Below, piece after piece: positions 32,689-45,312 of a stretch of DNA of 64,000 nucleotides. This DNA comes from Pyropia haitanensis. Taxonomy: Eukaryota; Rhodophyta; Bangiophyceae; Bangiales; Bangiaceae. The first letter of the stretch is position 1. Every line of letters begins with the position of its first letter. The notes beneath the pieces are model-generated. The model ran no database searches. It saw only the letters and a program-made list of their open reading frames with translations, and had not been told where the DNA came from. Both the position numbers and the translations under genes were made by a program. The stretch is taken from the NCBI GenBank assembly GCA_008729055.1, contig SDUX01000006.1, positions 815,501 through 879,500 on the forward strand, read 5' to 3'.

Positions 32689-35600
32689 GTCCTCCCGTCA
32701 GGCTCTGCCTCGGCGCGCCCCCCCGCGGCCGCTCCCCCCCCCTCCGCCACGCCCTCCGTATCCGCCTGGTCATAACAGTAGACGTCGAGCGCGGCGGCGG
32801 TCCCCACCGTCGACGCCCACCCCGCCAGCCGCTCACTAAACCGGTCGGCCGGCACGACCGCGTCGACGCCCCGCGCGCCCGCCCCCGCCGGCGGCGGCCC
32901 GTCGAGCGCCGCCGAGTAGGCGAGCAGCGACCCCGCCGCGGGCCCGTACCAGCTCTGCTCCCGCAGCGGCGGGTGCGCGCTCACATTCGCCGCCGCCGCC
33001 AGCAGCAGCTGCGTCGTCAGCAGGGCGCGCTGGCGCCCCGGCAGCACAAACGACGCGCCCGGCGCGGCGGTGGTGACGAGGACGGCGGGCGCGAGGCCAA
33101 ACCGCTCCGCGTCGAGGCGGCGGTAGGCCGCCGCCGCGGAGCGGGCGGGGAGCCGCCGCCACGCCGCCGCGCCGCGGCGGTAGTGGTGCGCCGCGACGGC
33201 GGCGGCGGCGGCGCTGCCGCCAACGACCGCCGCGGCAACGATGGCGGTCGCGGCGGTGCCGCGCGGGCGCGCCCGCAGCAGCACCCGCGCGGCCAGCCCG
33301 TCGCGCGCGGCGGCGACGAGCCGCCCCGTCGGCGCCGACCGGCGCCAGCAGCGCGCCTCGCCGCCGAGGGCCCCCCCCTCGAGGGGCACCCGGTACCAGG
33401 GCGCGCCGTCGAGGCCGCCCGCAATCACCCGCCGCGTGTCGGCGGCGGCCAGCGGCAGCAGCAGCGCGAGGCGGGCGGCGGCGGCGGCGGCGGCGGCGAG
33501 CGCGACGGTCGCGCCATACGCGCGGACGGCGGGGACGCGGGAGAGGGCGGCGGCGGCGCCGACCGCCGCCGCCGTTGCCGCCGCCGCGACCACCGAGGGG
33601 GGGACCACCGCCGCCGCCGCCGCGTACAGCCGCCCGTGCGCGTCCGTGACGTACGCATCGGCGGCGTCGCCGCTGTCGCGGCTGGGGCGGCCGCCGCGTC
33701 CGCCGCCGCCCGCCGAGCCAGAGGTGCTGGCGCGGGCGGCGGCAGAGGCGGCCTTCCCCCCCCCCCCGCCACCACCGCCGCCCCCCCCCCCCCCCCCCCC
33801 AAACCCCCCCTGCCCCGTGGCCATCACCGCCAGCACCAGCATAAACAGGTCGACCGCGCCCACCACCACCGCCGCGGGCGGCCCCAGGTGAAACGCCAGC
33901 GGCGTCGCCGCGGCGCCGACCGCGCGCGCCAGCCCCGCCGTTGCGAGCGCGCCCACGCCCAGCACCCCAACGCCCGCAACGCCGAGGCCGACGCGGGACG
34001 CGACGAGGTTGGCCGCCCCCAGCGGCCGCGCGCAATTCGCCAGCACCACCCCCACCACCGGCAGCACCGCGCCGAGCGCGGCGCCGAGCAGCAGCAGCGA
34101 CGGCACGCGGGCGGCGGTGAGCCCAAACGAGTCGTCGTCTGCGCGCGTCGCGTGCACGCGCGCCGCGAGCGACGCGTACGCCTCGCCACGCGCAAAGCCG
34201 CTGCCGGGCGCCCGCTCGTAGGCGGGCGTGACCGCGGCGAGGAAGGCCGCCTCGAGGCCCCGCAGCGCCGCCGACAGGCCGCCCGCCGCCGCACAGCGTG
34301 GCGGGTACGGCTCGCCCGCCGCGGCCGCCGCGGCGGCCGGGTCCCGGACCGCCCCCGCGTACGCGGCGGCGGCGGCGGGGGTGAGTGCCCCCCCCCCCTC
34401 CGCCTCCCCCCCCCCCTCCCCCCCCCCCCCCGCCGCCGTGCCCGCCGCCGCGCCCGCCGCCGCGGCCCGCACGTACACCCAGTCCCCCCCGTGGCGCGTC
34501 GGCACGACCGTCCGGAGCGCGCCGACGGCCACGACGCGGCCGAGCGCCCCCCGCTCGACCGCCCCCGCCACCGCCGCCGGGTCCGCGACGGCGCCGTCCC
34601 AGCCGAGGCAGCACGGCTTGGCCGCCTCGGCCGCGCACGCGGCGGCCGACACGTTGCCCTCGCGGCCGAGGTCCACCGCCCGCGACACATAGTCGCGGAT
34701 CGCGTCGGACGTCATGGCGCGGAAGCGCGGGCGCCAGGCGTAGCCCCAGGTGGCAAAGCGCGGGACGGTCACGTCGTTGAGCTCGGCGAGCACCGCGTCG
34801 ACCGACGGCACCCCGCCGGGCGGGTCGGCGACCGAGACGTCTGGCGGCGGCAGCGGCGGCGGCAGCCCGCCCCCACCGCCGCCGCCGGGCGTTGGCGTCG
34901 GCGTTGTCGGCGCCGGCGGCGCCAGCGGCGCGAGCACCTCCTGCAGGTCCTGAAACACGCACACCGTATAGGTGCAGTTGGCCGGGTCGGGCGGCTCGAC
35001 GCACGCCGCCCGCGCGGCGGCCACGGCGGCGGCCACGCGCTGCAGCGCGGCCAGCGCGGGCGAGTAGCCGAGGCGGCCGCCCTCGGCAAAGCAGTCGAGC
35101 GCGCTGTGCCGCACGCACGGGTACGCGGGGATGCCCCAGGTCGGCGGCAGCGGCGTCAGCGGCACGGGCGGCGCCGTCTCGTTGGGCGGCGCCGCCGGCA
35201 CGGCGGCGCCGCCGCCGCCGCCCTCGGCGCGCTCTCCGACCGTCACGTTGGGCGCGAGCAACGCGCCGCGCGCGGCGAGGCACCGCGTCAGCGCGCCGTA
35301 CGCGTACGACTGGTAGGCGCGGCGGGGGAGCCAGTCGGGGGTGCCGTCGGCGGCCACGCCCGGCGGGCGGTACGCGGGCGGCACCGGCGGGCGGTCGCAC
35401 AGGTCCTCGAGGCGGAGCGTCAGGGCGGACCCGTTGGCCGCCACCGCCCCCACCGACACGTTCTCGTACGCCGCCGCGGTGAGGGCGTAGAGGGCCTCGA
35501 GGCCGGGCTGGGAGGCCGCCGACAGCGGCGCGGGCACGCCGACGCGGAAGGGCGGCGTGGCGGTCGCGCCGCCGCCGCCGGCGGGCGCGACCGCCGCGGC

Positions 35601-36108
35601 CGACGCGACGGCCACGGCCAGCTGCCGGCGGTGGCCAGAGAAGAGGTCCGCGTAGGCGCGCTCGTCCGCGACGAGGCGGGCCGAGCGCGCGTGCCAGACG
35701 GCGGACCAGCAGGGCGCGGCGGGGGTGCGGGCGAGGCCCGCCGCCGCGGCGGCGGCAAGGAGGAGGCCCCCGAGAAACGCCCAGTGGCCATAGCCGACGC
35801 ACCACTGCGGGCGGTCGATGGGAAGGGACGACCAGGGGGGGTCAAGACAAACAAAGAGAGGGGAAGGCCGTCACGACCGCGCAGTGCTCGTCAGTTGCCG
35901 CCACAACAAAAAGAAAAAAAAGAAGAAAGGAGCACGGGGACAGACCCATGAACACCAACTCAACCGACAAAAAAAAGAAAAAAGACACGCAGAGACTGCA
36001 GCCTCCCAACCCCCACCACCCACCCAAGCAGCCCACCCCACGTACCCTGCCGTACAGTCCCGCGGGCCGCGCCAGCAGCGGCGCCGCCCGGCCCCCGCCC
36101 CGCGTCAT
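30374..36108 (-). CDS. Patched/NPC1-like RND membrane protein, two exons
   Basis: Exon 1 is 36046-36108 (MTRGGGRAAPLLARPAGLYG, then Arg); exon 2 starts at 35804 with RWCVGYGHWAFLGG, giving TM1 (FLGGLLLAAAAAGLA). A large lumenal domain follows with several Cys and N-x-T/S sites. The first RND bundle contains PPAAVVVGAVDLFML, whose Asp673 matches the TM4 GxxxD Asp of Patched, and ends VPAVRAYGATVAL ... ADTRR, the usual TM6 exit. A second lumenal domain (YRRLDAERFGLAPAVLVTT, REQSWYG) leads to TM10 (GGLTATVSLHVAYAY, His1309) and TM12 (NGLLLTPLLLRVGGP). Frame is unbroken from 35804 to about 31280. Distal to that, C runs obscure the tail; the proposed stop 30374-30376 closes a Ser/Gly-rich tail (GSGSGSSADGSTGG). 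Proteins of this fold move lipids or sterols using ion gradients. Family call is good; substrate unknown. Confidence 0.8.
31770..31828 (+). repeat. (CCG)n tract inside the RND gene
   Basis: Encodes a Gly run on the minus strand in the loop after TM10, between the EGGEPTSGGGSAHSG segment and a basic segment (WPAKRARGPSGR). Confidence 0.8.
35805..36045 (-). other. Intron 1 of the RND gene
   Basis: On the minus strand exon 1 ends CGGCAGG then GTACGT (donor), and the intron ends CCGCCCGCAG before TGGTGCGTC. It is 241 bases and phase 0. Joining gives an in-frame N-terminus with TM1, and upstream of the acceptor exon 2's frame hits a stop at 35841-35843, which supports splicing. Confidence 0.75.
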
Positions 36109-38924
36109 GCCCCCGCCGCCACGACGCGTCTGCCGCCAGGGACGGCAGGGGTCATCAGGCGCTCCCCCGCCGCGGACGGCGGAGGGGGGACAAGGGGGAG
36201 GGCGGGGCGCGCGCGGCGGGGGCGGCAGCACCGTCGCCGCCGCGGCGGCGCCGTCGCGCGTCGCGCGTCGCGGCGGCCGCGGCGGCGGATGGCCCGCGGG
36301 GCGGCCGGCCGGCGGCGGCGGCGGCAACGGCCGTGGCGGCGGGCGCGGCGGCACGGGCGGCGCCCGGCCGGCGCGCGCCCGCGGCCGGGTGCCGCCGCGC
36401 GTGGGGCCGGCGGCGGCGGCGGCGGGCGGGGTCGGGCGGCCGGCGGCGCGGCGCGGGGACGCGGCACGGACGACACGGCGGCGCGGGGTGTCTGCTTGGC
36501 GACAGCGCCGGGCCGCCACGCGCGGCCGCGTCGCAGTAGCGCGCCGGACGGATCACGAGCCGCCTTGACGGCGGCCAGCGAGGGGGACCTGGTCTTGGGA
36601 TGACGAAGACGGCGGCGGGCCCCGCATGTATAAACAGCACGGGTGGGCGTGGAGGGTGACAGTACTGGTTTACACTGCTGGGTGAATTCACGAAAGTCGC
36701 CCCCCCCCCCCCCCCCCTCCCTCGTGAGAGGTGCATGACGTAGGTGCGAAGATTCGATACTTCTTCAAATATGAATCCAATTGATCGATTCAACATCAAG
36801 CAACATAAGTATATGGGCTTGAGTTGATCAATTCATAGTTGGATGTGTGGTTCTGGGAGCACAAGTACAGTCGGCCCACGAGGCGGGTCGAGCCACGACC
36901 GCGGCAGGCGAGCAGCACCACCCCGCCTCGCGAGAGACAGTTGCCTCTGAGATGCCAAGGAGGGGGGGGGCGCTGCAGTGAAAGGGAGTGAGGGGTCAGG
37001 CCCCGTACATAGTCGGGTGCACCAAGTGTTCGACGGTGACATACGGGGTCGGTAGTGAGACGCAGACCTTCACTCGCCTAATGGCAACTTTGTGTAGTAC
37101 GCGCAGTACTTGGTTCCTCCCACGCACACCATGCTGTTGCGTGATACCGCTATGCACTTTAATGACATTGTCACTGGCGCTGGGGAGTTGTCGGACGACT
37201 TGGTACCCGAGGCGGCAGATGGACCAGCTGCGGCTGCTCATCCGCGTCCGACCGCGTCCGCCGGATTCGCAGGACTCACCTGTTGCATGAGCGTGCGAAG
37301 CTACCAAGGCTACTGGCTGACGAGGAGAACACAGCCACGCGGGGCACTGACGTGGGAAAGGAAATAAGCGAGCACTTTGCCCGCGTCGTGGGCTTGCGCT
37401 AAAATCCAGGACATGAAGTACGCTGTGCCTCGCTTTCTCGGGGAAACGGTAGACACAGAGGCATCAGGAGACTTGGTTCTGCAACAAAAGTGCACTCGCC
37501 AACTTGTGGGGGGCAAATGCGACCAGCCGCCGCTGCTGCCAATGGTGGGGCGGTGGACGAGACATGCCCATCTACAGTACCGCCAGGCCTTTTGATCTTG
37601 CTTCCGCACCAAAGCGGACGCAATCAACGAGCTTTGCAGGGTCCCCCTTCGACAGGAGCACGTGCGTCATGCATTGCAGCTGTACAAGAAATACAGAGAT
37701 AGGCTTGCGCGGTGGCGCCAGCTCTGACCAACGACCGGCAACAACTCTGAAGCGCATTTTGCATGAACCTTGGAGATTTCGCTGAGATTATTTTTCAGGA
37801 AACACTGATGTCCAGACCAGTCATGATTTGTGTGCTCGCAGCCGCCGGTCGTGTACACCGAGACGCCAGCTCATTCGCCATCGTTGAGGTGGGCAGCGGA
37901 CAGCGCGCCTATCATACCTGTGTATTCAAGCAGACCAGCTGGGCCCGCTGCAGCCGGCCCGCCAGCAAGGCCCCGGCTCGCTCGGAAAACTCACCGCGGG
38001 GCCGCGGCGGAAGGAGGGTGGCCATCCACCACGCGCTGGCGCACCCTCCCGTCGTGGCTCTCACTGTCGGCATCTCATTCTTTTTTGACAGACAGGGGAG
38101 CGCCACCGCACGGCACCCCGCGGTCACCACGGTGGTGGTCCGGTGTTGCGGCCACCCTGTGGGTGGAGTCCGTTGGTCCAGCGCGAGCCCTGGCGCGCCC
38201 CCCCCCTCGAGCGGGACCTTGTCCAGGGGCACCCAATGGCGTCTGTTGGCTGGCACGACGGCCGAGTGTGGGGTCACGCACACCGCAAGGCTCTGGCGGC
38301 CATGCTCCTTGAGACACCGCACAGCAGTGGGATTGGAGCTCTTGTCAGAGACGACGCCACCAATATCGTCCTGGTCGAGTTCTGCGCGCGCCTTGTGGGT
38401 GGGACCCCCGTCTGCGTGCGCGAGCGTCCTCAAACAAGGGGCGTGTACCCGTCCCACTCTATCCTCCAATCGCCTTGGCAGTGGGAACGCACGGCCCGCG
38501 TACGCCTCTGCCTGAAGAAAAGCGCGCTACCGCGGTGGGAACGCACGCCTCGCAGCAGCCGTCTGCGCGTGCCGCCGTGCCGCCGGGCGGCCCCCCGCCC
38601 CCCGCTGCCGCTGACGCCGTTGCCTCTGCCGCGGCGGCCAACGGCTGCTTTGCAGGCGGGTGGCGGTCCCGCGAAGGCACCTCTCTTCCCCACCCCCTTA
38701 CGCTCCTCGGCCTCGACCCGTCCCACCTCCTCGTCGCGACCTGCTCCCCACCCCACTCCCTCCTGCCGCTGTCGCCTGTGTAGCGCGTCTCCTCTAGCGG
38801 TTAGACGCAACTGGCGCCGTCGGCCCTCACCCCCCCTGGCGTCTATCGAGAGTGGGCCTGCTGCTTGCCCCGCTGTCCAGACCACCGACGCGCCAACGGG
38901 TGGTGGATCCCCCCCCCCCTCCCA
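36109..38924. other. Divergent spacer between the RND gene and the disordered-protein gene
   Basis: GC-rich to about 36600, then an AT-rich island at 36640-36850 with inverted motifs (aattgatc at 36779, gatcaatt at 36826), and balanced composition to about 38500. Several medium open frames occur; none shows a clear family except the weak transposase-like segment listed separately. Promoters for both neighbours must lie here. Confidence 0.45.
37912..38469 (-). pseudogene. Possible hAT-type transposase relic
   Basis: The minus frame includes DQDDIGGVVSDKSSNPTAV followed 15 residues later by LAVCVTPHSAVV, which resembles the DUF659/hAT pattern (G-V-V-T-D-N-A-S-N ... C-x-A-H). No complete catalytic set, no BED finger and no terminal repeats are visible. 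The frame starts and ends without support. Treat as a weak hint only. Confidence 0.15.
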
Positions 38925-41900
38925 ATGGCCACCCGCGGGCCCCTCCCGCCGGGGGTGGACCCCCCCCTCTCCCCCCGCTCCACCCGCCGCGGCTTCCTCT
39001 CCCGCCTCCTCCACCGCCACGGCCGCGCCCGCGACGGCGCCACCTCCAATGATGCCGTCGGCCCCGGCTGCCTGGGCGGCGCCGCCGCCGCCGCCGCCGC
39101 GTCGGCGGGCGTCAAGCCGGGCGTGCCGGGGCGGGCGGGATTTGGCGGCGGCTCCCGCCGCCGCCGGTCGCTCGACGACCCACCCTACGGCGGGGTCCCG
39201 CCGGCGGCGGTAGCGGCAGCGGCAGAGGCGGCCGACGCAGCCGACGCGGCGGCGACGGCGGACGCGGCGGCAGCCGCCGCGCCGGAAGCGGCGCTGCCGC
39301 CCATCATCGTGGCTGACTGGGCCGTTGCCGCCGCCGCGGCCGTCGCGGCGGGCCACGGGCGGCACGGGCAGGACGCCGCGGCGACGCCGCCGCCGGCATC
39401 GTCGCTGCCGGCGCGCGTGCCGGCGGCGGCGCCGGCGGGGCCACCCATGTCCGCCGCGCCCTATGGGCGGTGGGTGCCGCCCGCGGCGCCCGCGGTGCGC
39501 GCCGCCGCCGCCGGTCGCCCCCCCCCCCCGGCGTTGGGGCCACGGCCCCGCGGCCCACCGACGGTGGCGGCACGCTCCCGCCGCGGCCCGCCGCCGCGGT
39601 CACCGCCGCCGTGCCCGTCCGGCGGCGGTCATCCATTGAAGGCGCGCTGGGGCGGCCACGGACCGCGACGGGGCGGCCGCTGCCGCCGGGGCCGCCGCCG
39701 ATGCCGCGCGCGCCGCCGCGTGGGCGGCCGATACTTCGCCCCGCCGCCCCGCCCGGCGGGGGTGGCGGGCGCAGCGGCGGCGGCGGCGTCGTGCCGGGGG
39801 CGCCCGCGGCGGGGCCTGCCGCTGCCAACGCCCGCGCGGCGGCCGCCAGTGCTGCCGTGCCCGCCGCCGCCGCCGCCGCGGTGGGGGCCGGCCCGCCCGC
39901 CGCACCGCCCGGCGGAGCCGCCGCACGCAGCGTCGACGCCGTGCCGGGGGCGCCTGTGCGGCTGCCGCCGGTGCGCAACGCCAGCGCCGCGGCTCGTGCG
40001 GCCCGTGCCCGCGCGGCGGTGCCCGTCGGCGCCCACGTGGCGCCCGACCCGCCCTGCTGGCCGGCCGAGCCTCCCCCGCTGGTCGACAGCGTCCCCGCCG
40101 CGCACCCTTTCGGCGCCGCCCCCGGCGCCACTACCACAGGTCCCAGCCCGCCGCCCGCGCCGTTGCCAGGTGGCCACCGCCAGCGGTCGGCGTCGGCAAG
40201 TCCCGGGGCGGTGGCGACGGCGGCGGCGGCGGCCGGTGGGGAGCAGCGAGCCGCGGCGGCGGCGGGTGGCGGGTGCCAGACGTCGGCGACGACGGTGCGG
40301 CCGTCACTACCGCTGACGGTGGTCGACCTGACGGCCGCGGCGGCGGCGACAGCGTCCCCCGTGACGCCGTCGGGGGTCTCCCCTGTCTCGCCGCCGAAGC
40401 GGCCGCCGACGCCATCGCCGCCGCCGCGGCTGCGGACGGGCGAGCGGCGGCACGACGCGGCGGCCGGCGGTACTTCAGCAACAGCCGCGGCGGCGGCGGC
40501 GGGGATGCCGCCCTCTGCTGCCGCGTCGACGGCGTCGCCGTCGGCGGCACCGCCGACGCCCACGTCCCCGGTGCCAGTGCCGCCGCGGCGGTCATCGACG
40601 GCGCCGTCGCCGCCGCAGCCGCGGGCGGCCGCGCGGGGACGTGACGTACCGGCCGCCGGTGACCCATCGTCGGCAGCGGTGGCGGCGACGAGGGGGGTGC
40701 AGCCGCCTTCTGCCGGGTCATCCACCGCACCGTCGGCGGCACCGTCAACGTCGACGACCCCGGCGTCGGTGCCGCCGCGGCGGTCGTCGACGGCACCAGC
40801 GACGGCACCGTCGCCGACACGGCGGTCGTCCTCCCAGCAGCGGACGGCACCGGCCGATGCGGCGGTGGGCCGACAGCGACCCCCGCCGCCGTCGATGCCC
40901 CAGCCACGGACGACGGCGTCCTCACCCGGGCCGCGACCAGTAGCGGCAGCAGATGCCCGCTCATCGCCGCCGCCGCGGGCGCCGCTCTCGCTACCTCTCC
41001 CCGCCCCTGCCGACGATGACCGGGCGACGACCGCCGCCGCCGCCGTCGCGGCCTATGTCGCCGCGCACGCGCGGGTGGTGTCCACACACACGAATGCCCC
41101 CCCCCCCCCCCCGCCCCTGTGCAGGAGCCCCGCTCCCGGCGCGCGTCCTCCCCCCGCTCCTCCGACGTGAGCGTGCCGCCGCCGTCGGCGGCGGCTCTGG
41201 CCCGCGCCATTGACGCGACGGCGGCGGCGTTCGTGGCGGCGGCGCCGCCGTCGCCGCCGCAGCCGCCCGCGGCCGCCCGCCGCTGGTCGTCGCCGCGGTC
41301 GTCCGAGGTGAGCGTGCCGCCTGCGTCAGCGGCGGAGCTGGCCCGCGCCGCCGCCGCCGCGTTGGCCGACCCGCCCATGTGGCCGCTGCCGAGCCTCCAC
41401 GGCGAGCACCCGGTGCCGCAGGCTGAGGCGCCGCCGGAGGAGCAGCTGGGGGGGGGGCCTGGCGCCCGCTCGCCGGCGGCGGCAGAGGCCGCCACCGCGG
41501 CGGCTGCCGCGGGCTCTCCTGCCGTTGTGGCGTCGACCGCCACTGCCAAGACAGATGCCCGCCCCGGCACTCCAGCGGGTGCCGCCGCCCGCCACGGCGG
41601 CGGCGACAGCCCCCTGTCGCCGCCGTCGCCCCGCCCCGTCTCGGACTCCCGTAGAGATGAATCACCACGGCCGCCGTCGACACGGGACGGCCGTGAGGTC
41701 CGAGGCCGCCCGCAGACAGCGGTCGCTCAGCTGGAAGCTACCCGCAAGCCGGCCGCGGCAGGCGAGCAGGTTGCAACGGATGGACACGCGCACCCCCCCT
41801 CGCCTCTTGCCCATCCAGACGCCACCACGTCGGCCGCCTCCGCCGCTGCCGTCGACAAGACGTCCACGCCGCGGTCACCACCACAACCGTCGGCGGTTGA

Positions 41901-43458
41901 CGGCTCCGCGACGCGCGGCGGGACCCCGCCCGGCCACGTCGCCGCCGTCGCCGTCACACCGCGCCCCCCCAGCAGCGGCAGCAGCGGCGGCGACCGCAGC
42001 GGCGGTGGCCGCAGCAGCGGTGCTGCCGGGTCGGCCGGAAGGGGCGCCGCGGCCGCCGCCGCCGCGCCGACGCGCGGCGGACCACCCCGGGGCGGGCCGC
42101 CACACCGCTCGGCGCCGGCGGCGGCATCGCGGCCGGGCGGCCCGGCGCCCCGTAGGGGAGCCGCCGCCGCCAGTGGCGGCGGCAACAGCGGCGGCGGCGG
42201 CGGCGGCAGCAGCAGCGGCGGTGACGGCGTTAGCAGCAGCGTCGGCCGCACGGGCAGGAGCGGCGGTGGCAAGGGCGGAGGCGGTGGTGGGGGTGGTGGT
42301 GGTGGCAGCGGTGGTGGCGGCGGTGCCCGCGGCCACCGCGGCGGTCCCAGCAGTGGCACCGGCAGTGGCGGTGGCAGCAGGGGCGGCGGCGGCAGCCGCG
42401 GCGGCGGCGGCGGCGACGGCGATCGCAGTGGCGACCGCAGCGGCCGCACCAGTGGCAGCGGCAGCGTCGATAGCAGCAGCCGCAGCAGCGTCCCTGCCAT
42501 TGCCGTCGCTGGGGCGGCGCCCCCCCGCCACGCCCCGCGGTCGCCAGGCGGGCCGTCGCGCGAGCGTGCGGCGGCGGCGGCGCCGCCGCGAAAGGGGGAT
42601 CCCCCGCCGACCGACAGTGACGTCGGCGGCAATGCCGGGGAGCCTTCCCCCCCCACGTCGCCGCCTCCTACCACGGTTGGCGTCACGCCACCGGGGCGTC
42701 TGGCGGCTCGCCCCGCCGGCCGCGGCGGCCCAGCCGCCGGGGCGCCACCGTCGTCGCTCGCACGGCCTCCCTCCTCGCTGGCGCGTCCATCCCCCGCCCG
42801 CGGCCGGCCGCCATCATCCCTGGCGGCGCGACCGCCGCCGCCCGCCCGCGGCCGGCCGCCCTCCTCCCTCGCGCGGCCGTCGCCGCCGCCCACCTCGCGG
42901 CCGCGCCCGCCGCCATCGCCGCCGAGCCCGCGGCCGCGCACGCCGTCGTCGTCGGCCTCTTCGCCGCGTGGGGGGGGCTCCGGGACCACCGGCAGGCCGC
43001 CAGCAGGCCGGACCGGCCCATCCCCCCCGGGGCGGCCGCCGCCCGTCCGTGGGCCGGCGCCAGCGGCGGCCCGCCCGCCGGCCGCTGGCGCCGCCCGGGC
43101 GGCGCCCCAGTCGCCGCCCGCCCCCCCCTCCCCCCCGCTGCCTCCGTTCCTCCCCCATGGCGCCCCCGTCGCGATTGGCGGCCCCGCCCCGCCGGCGGCC
43201 GGCGCATCGACGGCCGCGCAAGCCGGTGACGCGGACGCGGCGGACGCGGCGGCGACGGCAGCCGGCGACGGGCTGGCGACAGAGGGGGGTTCCAAGAGGG
43301 TGGGACCCCCCGCGCTCCCGCCTGCGCGGCTGCCCCCCCCGGGCACCACCTACCGCTACGTCCGGGAGGCGACGACGACCACCACCACCCGCACGGGGGA
43401 GCGGGTGGACCGGACGGAGCGTGTGGAGGTCGTCACGACAAGGTCGCAAAGGTCGTGA
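38925..43458 (+). CDS. Large intrinsically disordered Ser/Pro/Ala/Gly protein
   Basis: Start ATG at 38925 (MATRGPLPPGVDPPLSPRST, RRGFLSRLLHRHGRARDG). The frame continues to a C12 run at 39518-39529, then switches; it switches again at a C16 run at 41097-41112; stop 43456-43458. About 1,510 residues. Internal repeats: PPRRSST-A-P at least three times between 40570 and 40820, and a near-perfect pair SSPRSSDVSVPPPSAAALARA-like at about 41140 and 41290. Basic RRSS(I/T) sites resemble AGC-kinase sites. Around 42000-42480 it is Gly/Ser/Arg-rich; at 42740-42890 RPPSSLARPS-type repeats. The C-terminus is different: TYRYVREA, then TTTTTTRTGERVDRTERVEV, Thr/Val/Arg rich. No folded domain is seen; cell wall, scaffold or RNA-binding roles cannot be separated from sequence. 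The stop-free reading, Ser content and repeats support a real gene. Confidence 0.65.
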
Positions 43459-44381
43459 GGCTGCAGCTGGAGGAGAAGAAGGCGGACGAGACAAGGCCAT
43501 GACGGAGGAGGCAGGGGGAGGGGGGGGGCGGGGTAGCTGCCGGCAACGGAGGCGGCCGGGAGCCGAGCGACGTGGTGCTACCGTCCCCTCCGTATAGTGC
43601 AGAGGTCACTGATAGGCATTAACACCAAACAGGTAGCCACCATCCATAGCGATCGCGTGCTCGATAGTCACGGGCTGTGGTCCCGGCCGCCATGCACAAC
43701 CCCCCCCCCCCCCCCCCTCTGCACACCATTCGTCCCTGCCATACAGTGAGAGCACCCACGCCACGTCCGCCCCCCGCGACATCGGCGACTGGTGACATCT
43801 GGCCAAGGTAGCTCTGTGTCGCCCGCCCGGGGTGCCGCCGCGACGCACGACGTCGCTGGGAGGGTGGCAGCCACCTTGACCTTGGTCGCCCGATTGGCGA
43901 CGAGGGGAGCAGCGTCCCACCGTCGAGACGCGCCGCGCGGATGCACTGTACGTCGCTGAGGCGTACCATTCCGTGTATTGCATGAGTGTGCTTGCGTCGA
44001 AGCACATCCCAAGTACTATGTAGTTGGATTCAGGACTTCTCTCTCGAGCTGTACCTGGCGGTGCTTTGCCGGAACGCCAACGTCATGCCCCTCGCAAGCG
44101 TGCAGCACGGCGCAAACCTCCCTATCTCTCCTGCCTCAAGCGGTGCTACGCTTTGGTTTGAGCGGAACTCCGTGGGTGGGCGGCAGCACTGGCCGCCGTT
44201 TCTTGGCGTCATCGTCCCCGGTGCCTCTGTCTGGCATGTTCCGGCTCGCCCTCTTTCCGTGCTTCCCTCCCTCCTTTGCCTCCTCTCCCCCTGTGTTGCT
44301 GTTTCCTTCACCGCTATTGGCACCCCCCGGCCGCCCCTACTCCCACCCCTCCCCCCCCCCTGTATCCTTTTCCACCCCACC
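43459..44381. other. Spacer and leader of the BAH gene
   Basis: Balanced to GC-rich sequence with a C17 run at 43700-43716 and a pyrimidine-rich leader from about 44250. A minus-strand frame at 43606-44007 (ATG start, 133 codons) has no recognised family. No gene is claimed. Confidence 0.4.
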
Positions 44382-45232
44382 ATGTCCAAGGCCCGCAGCG
44401 GTGGCGGCCGTGGCTCTCGGGGCGCCTCCACCACCCGGTACACCAAGCTCACCCACCCCGCGCTGGGCGTCCTCCTGGCGGGCGACTCGGTGCGCCTGCA
44501 GGCCGCGCCGACCGACCCCCCCGGCACGGAGATGCTCGCCCGCATCGAGTACTTTACGCGCATCCCCGCGTCGGGCGGTGGGCCCCGCGATAAGGGCGGC
44601 GGCGGCGGCGGGGGCAGCAACTCGGCCTTCCTCGGCCTCTGGTACTACCGGCCGACGGACGTGGAGGCGGCCGGCGGTGGCGGCAAGATCCCCACCGGCA
44701 CCCACCCGCGGGAGCTCTTCCTGTCGGACCACTCGGATGTCAACCCGACGAGCAGCATCATTGAGCGGATCGACGTGTGGTCGGCGCGCCACTACGAGGC
44801 GCTCCTGAGGGGGGTCGACCGCGCCGCGCCGTCGCTGCCCGTTCCGGTTCTCGTCGCGGGCTACGTGTGCCGCCTGCACTACGGCGCGTCGGACCACTCG
44901 TTCCGGCTGCTGAGCGCGGTCAAGGCAGAGGCGCTCGAGGCGAGCGCCCGGCGGCACGGGCACGCGCCGGGGTTGGGGGAGGGGGGGGCGGCGCCGGAGG
45001 GGGGGGGCGCAGGGGGGGGCGCGCCCGCCGCCGCCGCCGCCGCGGTGGGGGCGGCCGCTGACGAGGGGGGGCCGGGGGGGGGGGAGGCCGACGCGGCCGT
45101 CCCGGCCGCCGATGCCGACAGCGCCGGCGGGGGCGACGCTGCTGGCGCCCCTACCGCGGGCTGCCGCTCCCCGCCCATCGCCACAGCGCCGCCGGTGGTG
45201 GCGCCCCCACCACCGCCGCCACCGCCGCCGCC

Positions 45233-45276
<44 letters not shown>

Positions 45277-45280
45277 TGCG

Positions 45281-45312
<32 letters not shown>

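Noticed and set aside
31062..35951. A 1,629-codon plus-strand open frame
   Set aside because: It is the antisense shadow of the RND gene; its Arg-rich product has no family features, whereas the minus strand encodes clear transmembrane bundles.
38788..38850. tRNA-Glu-like start (tcctctagcggttagac)
   Set aside because: No box B at the right distance and no acceptor stem.
43606..44007. 133-codon minus-strand frame with an ATG
   Set aside because: Mixed composition is suggestive (VLSLYGRDEW), but there is no recognised family, no intact context and it crosses a C run; not enough to call a gene.
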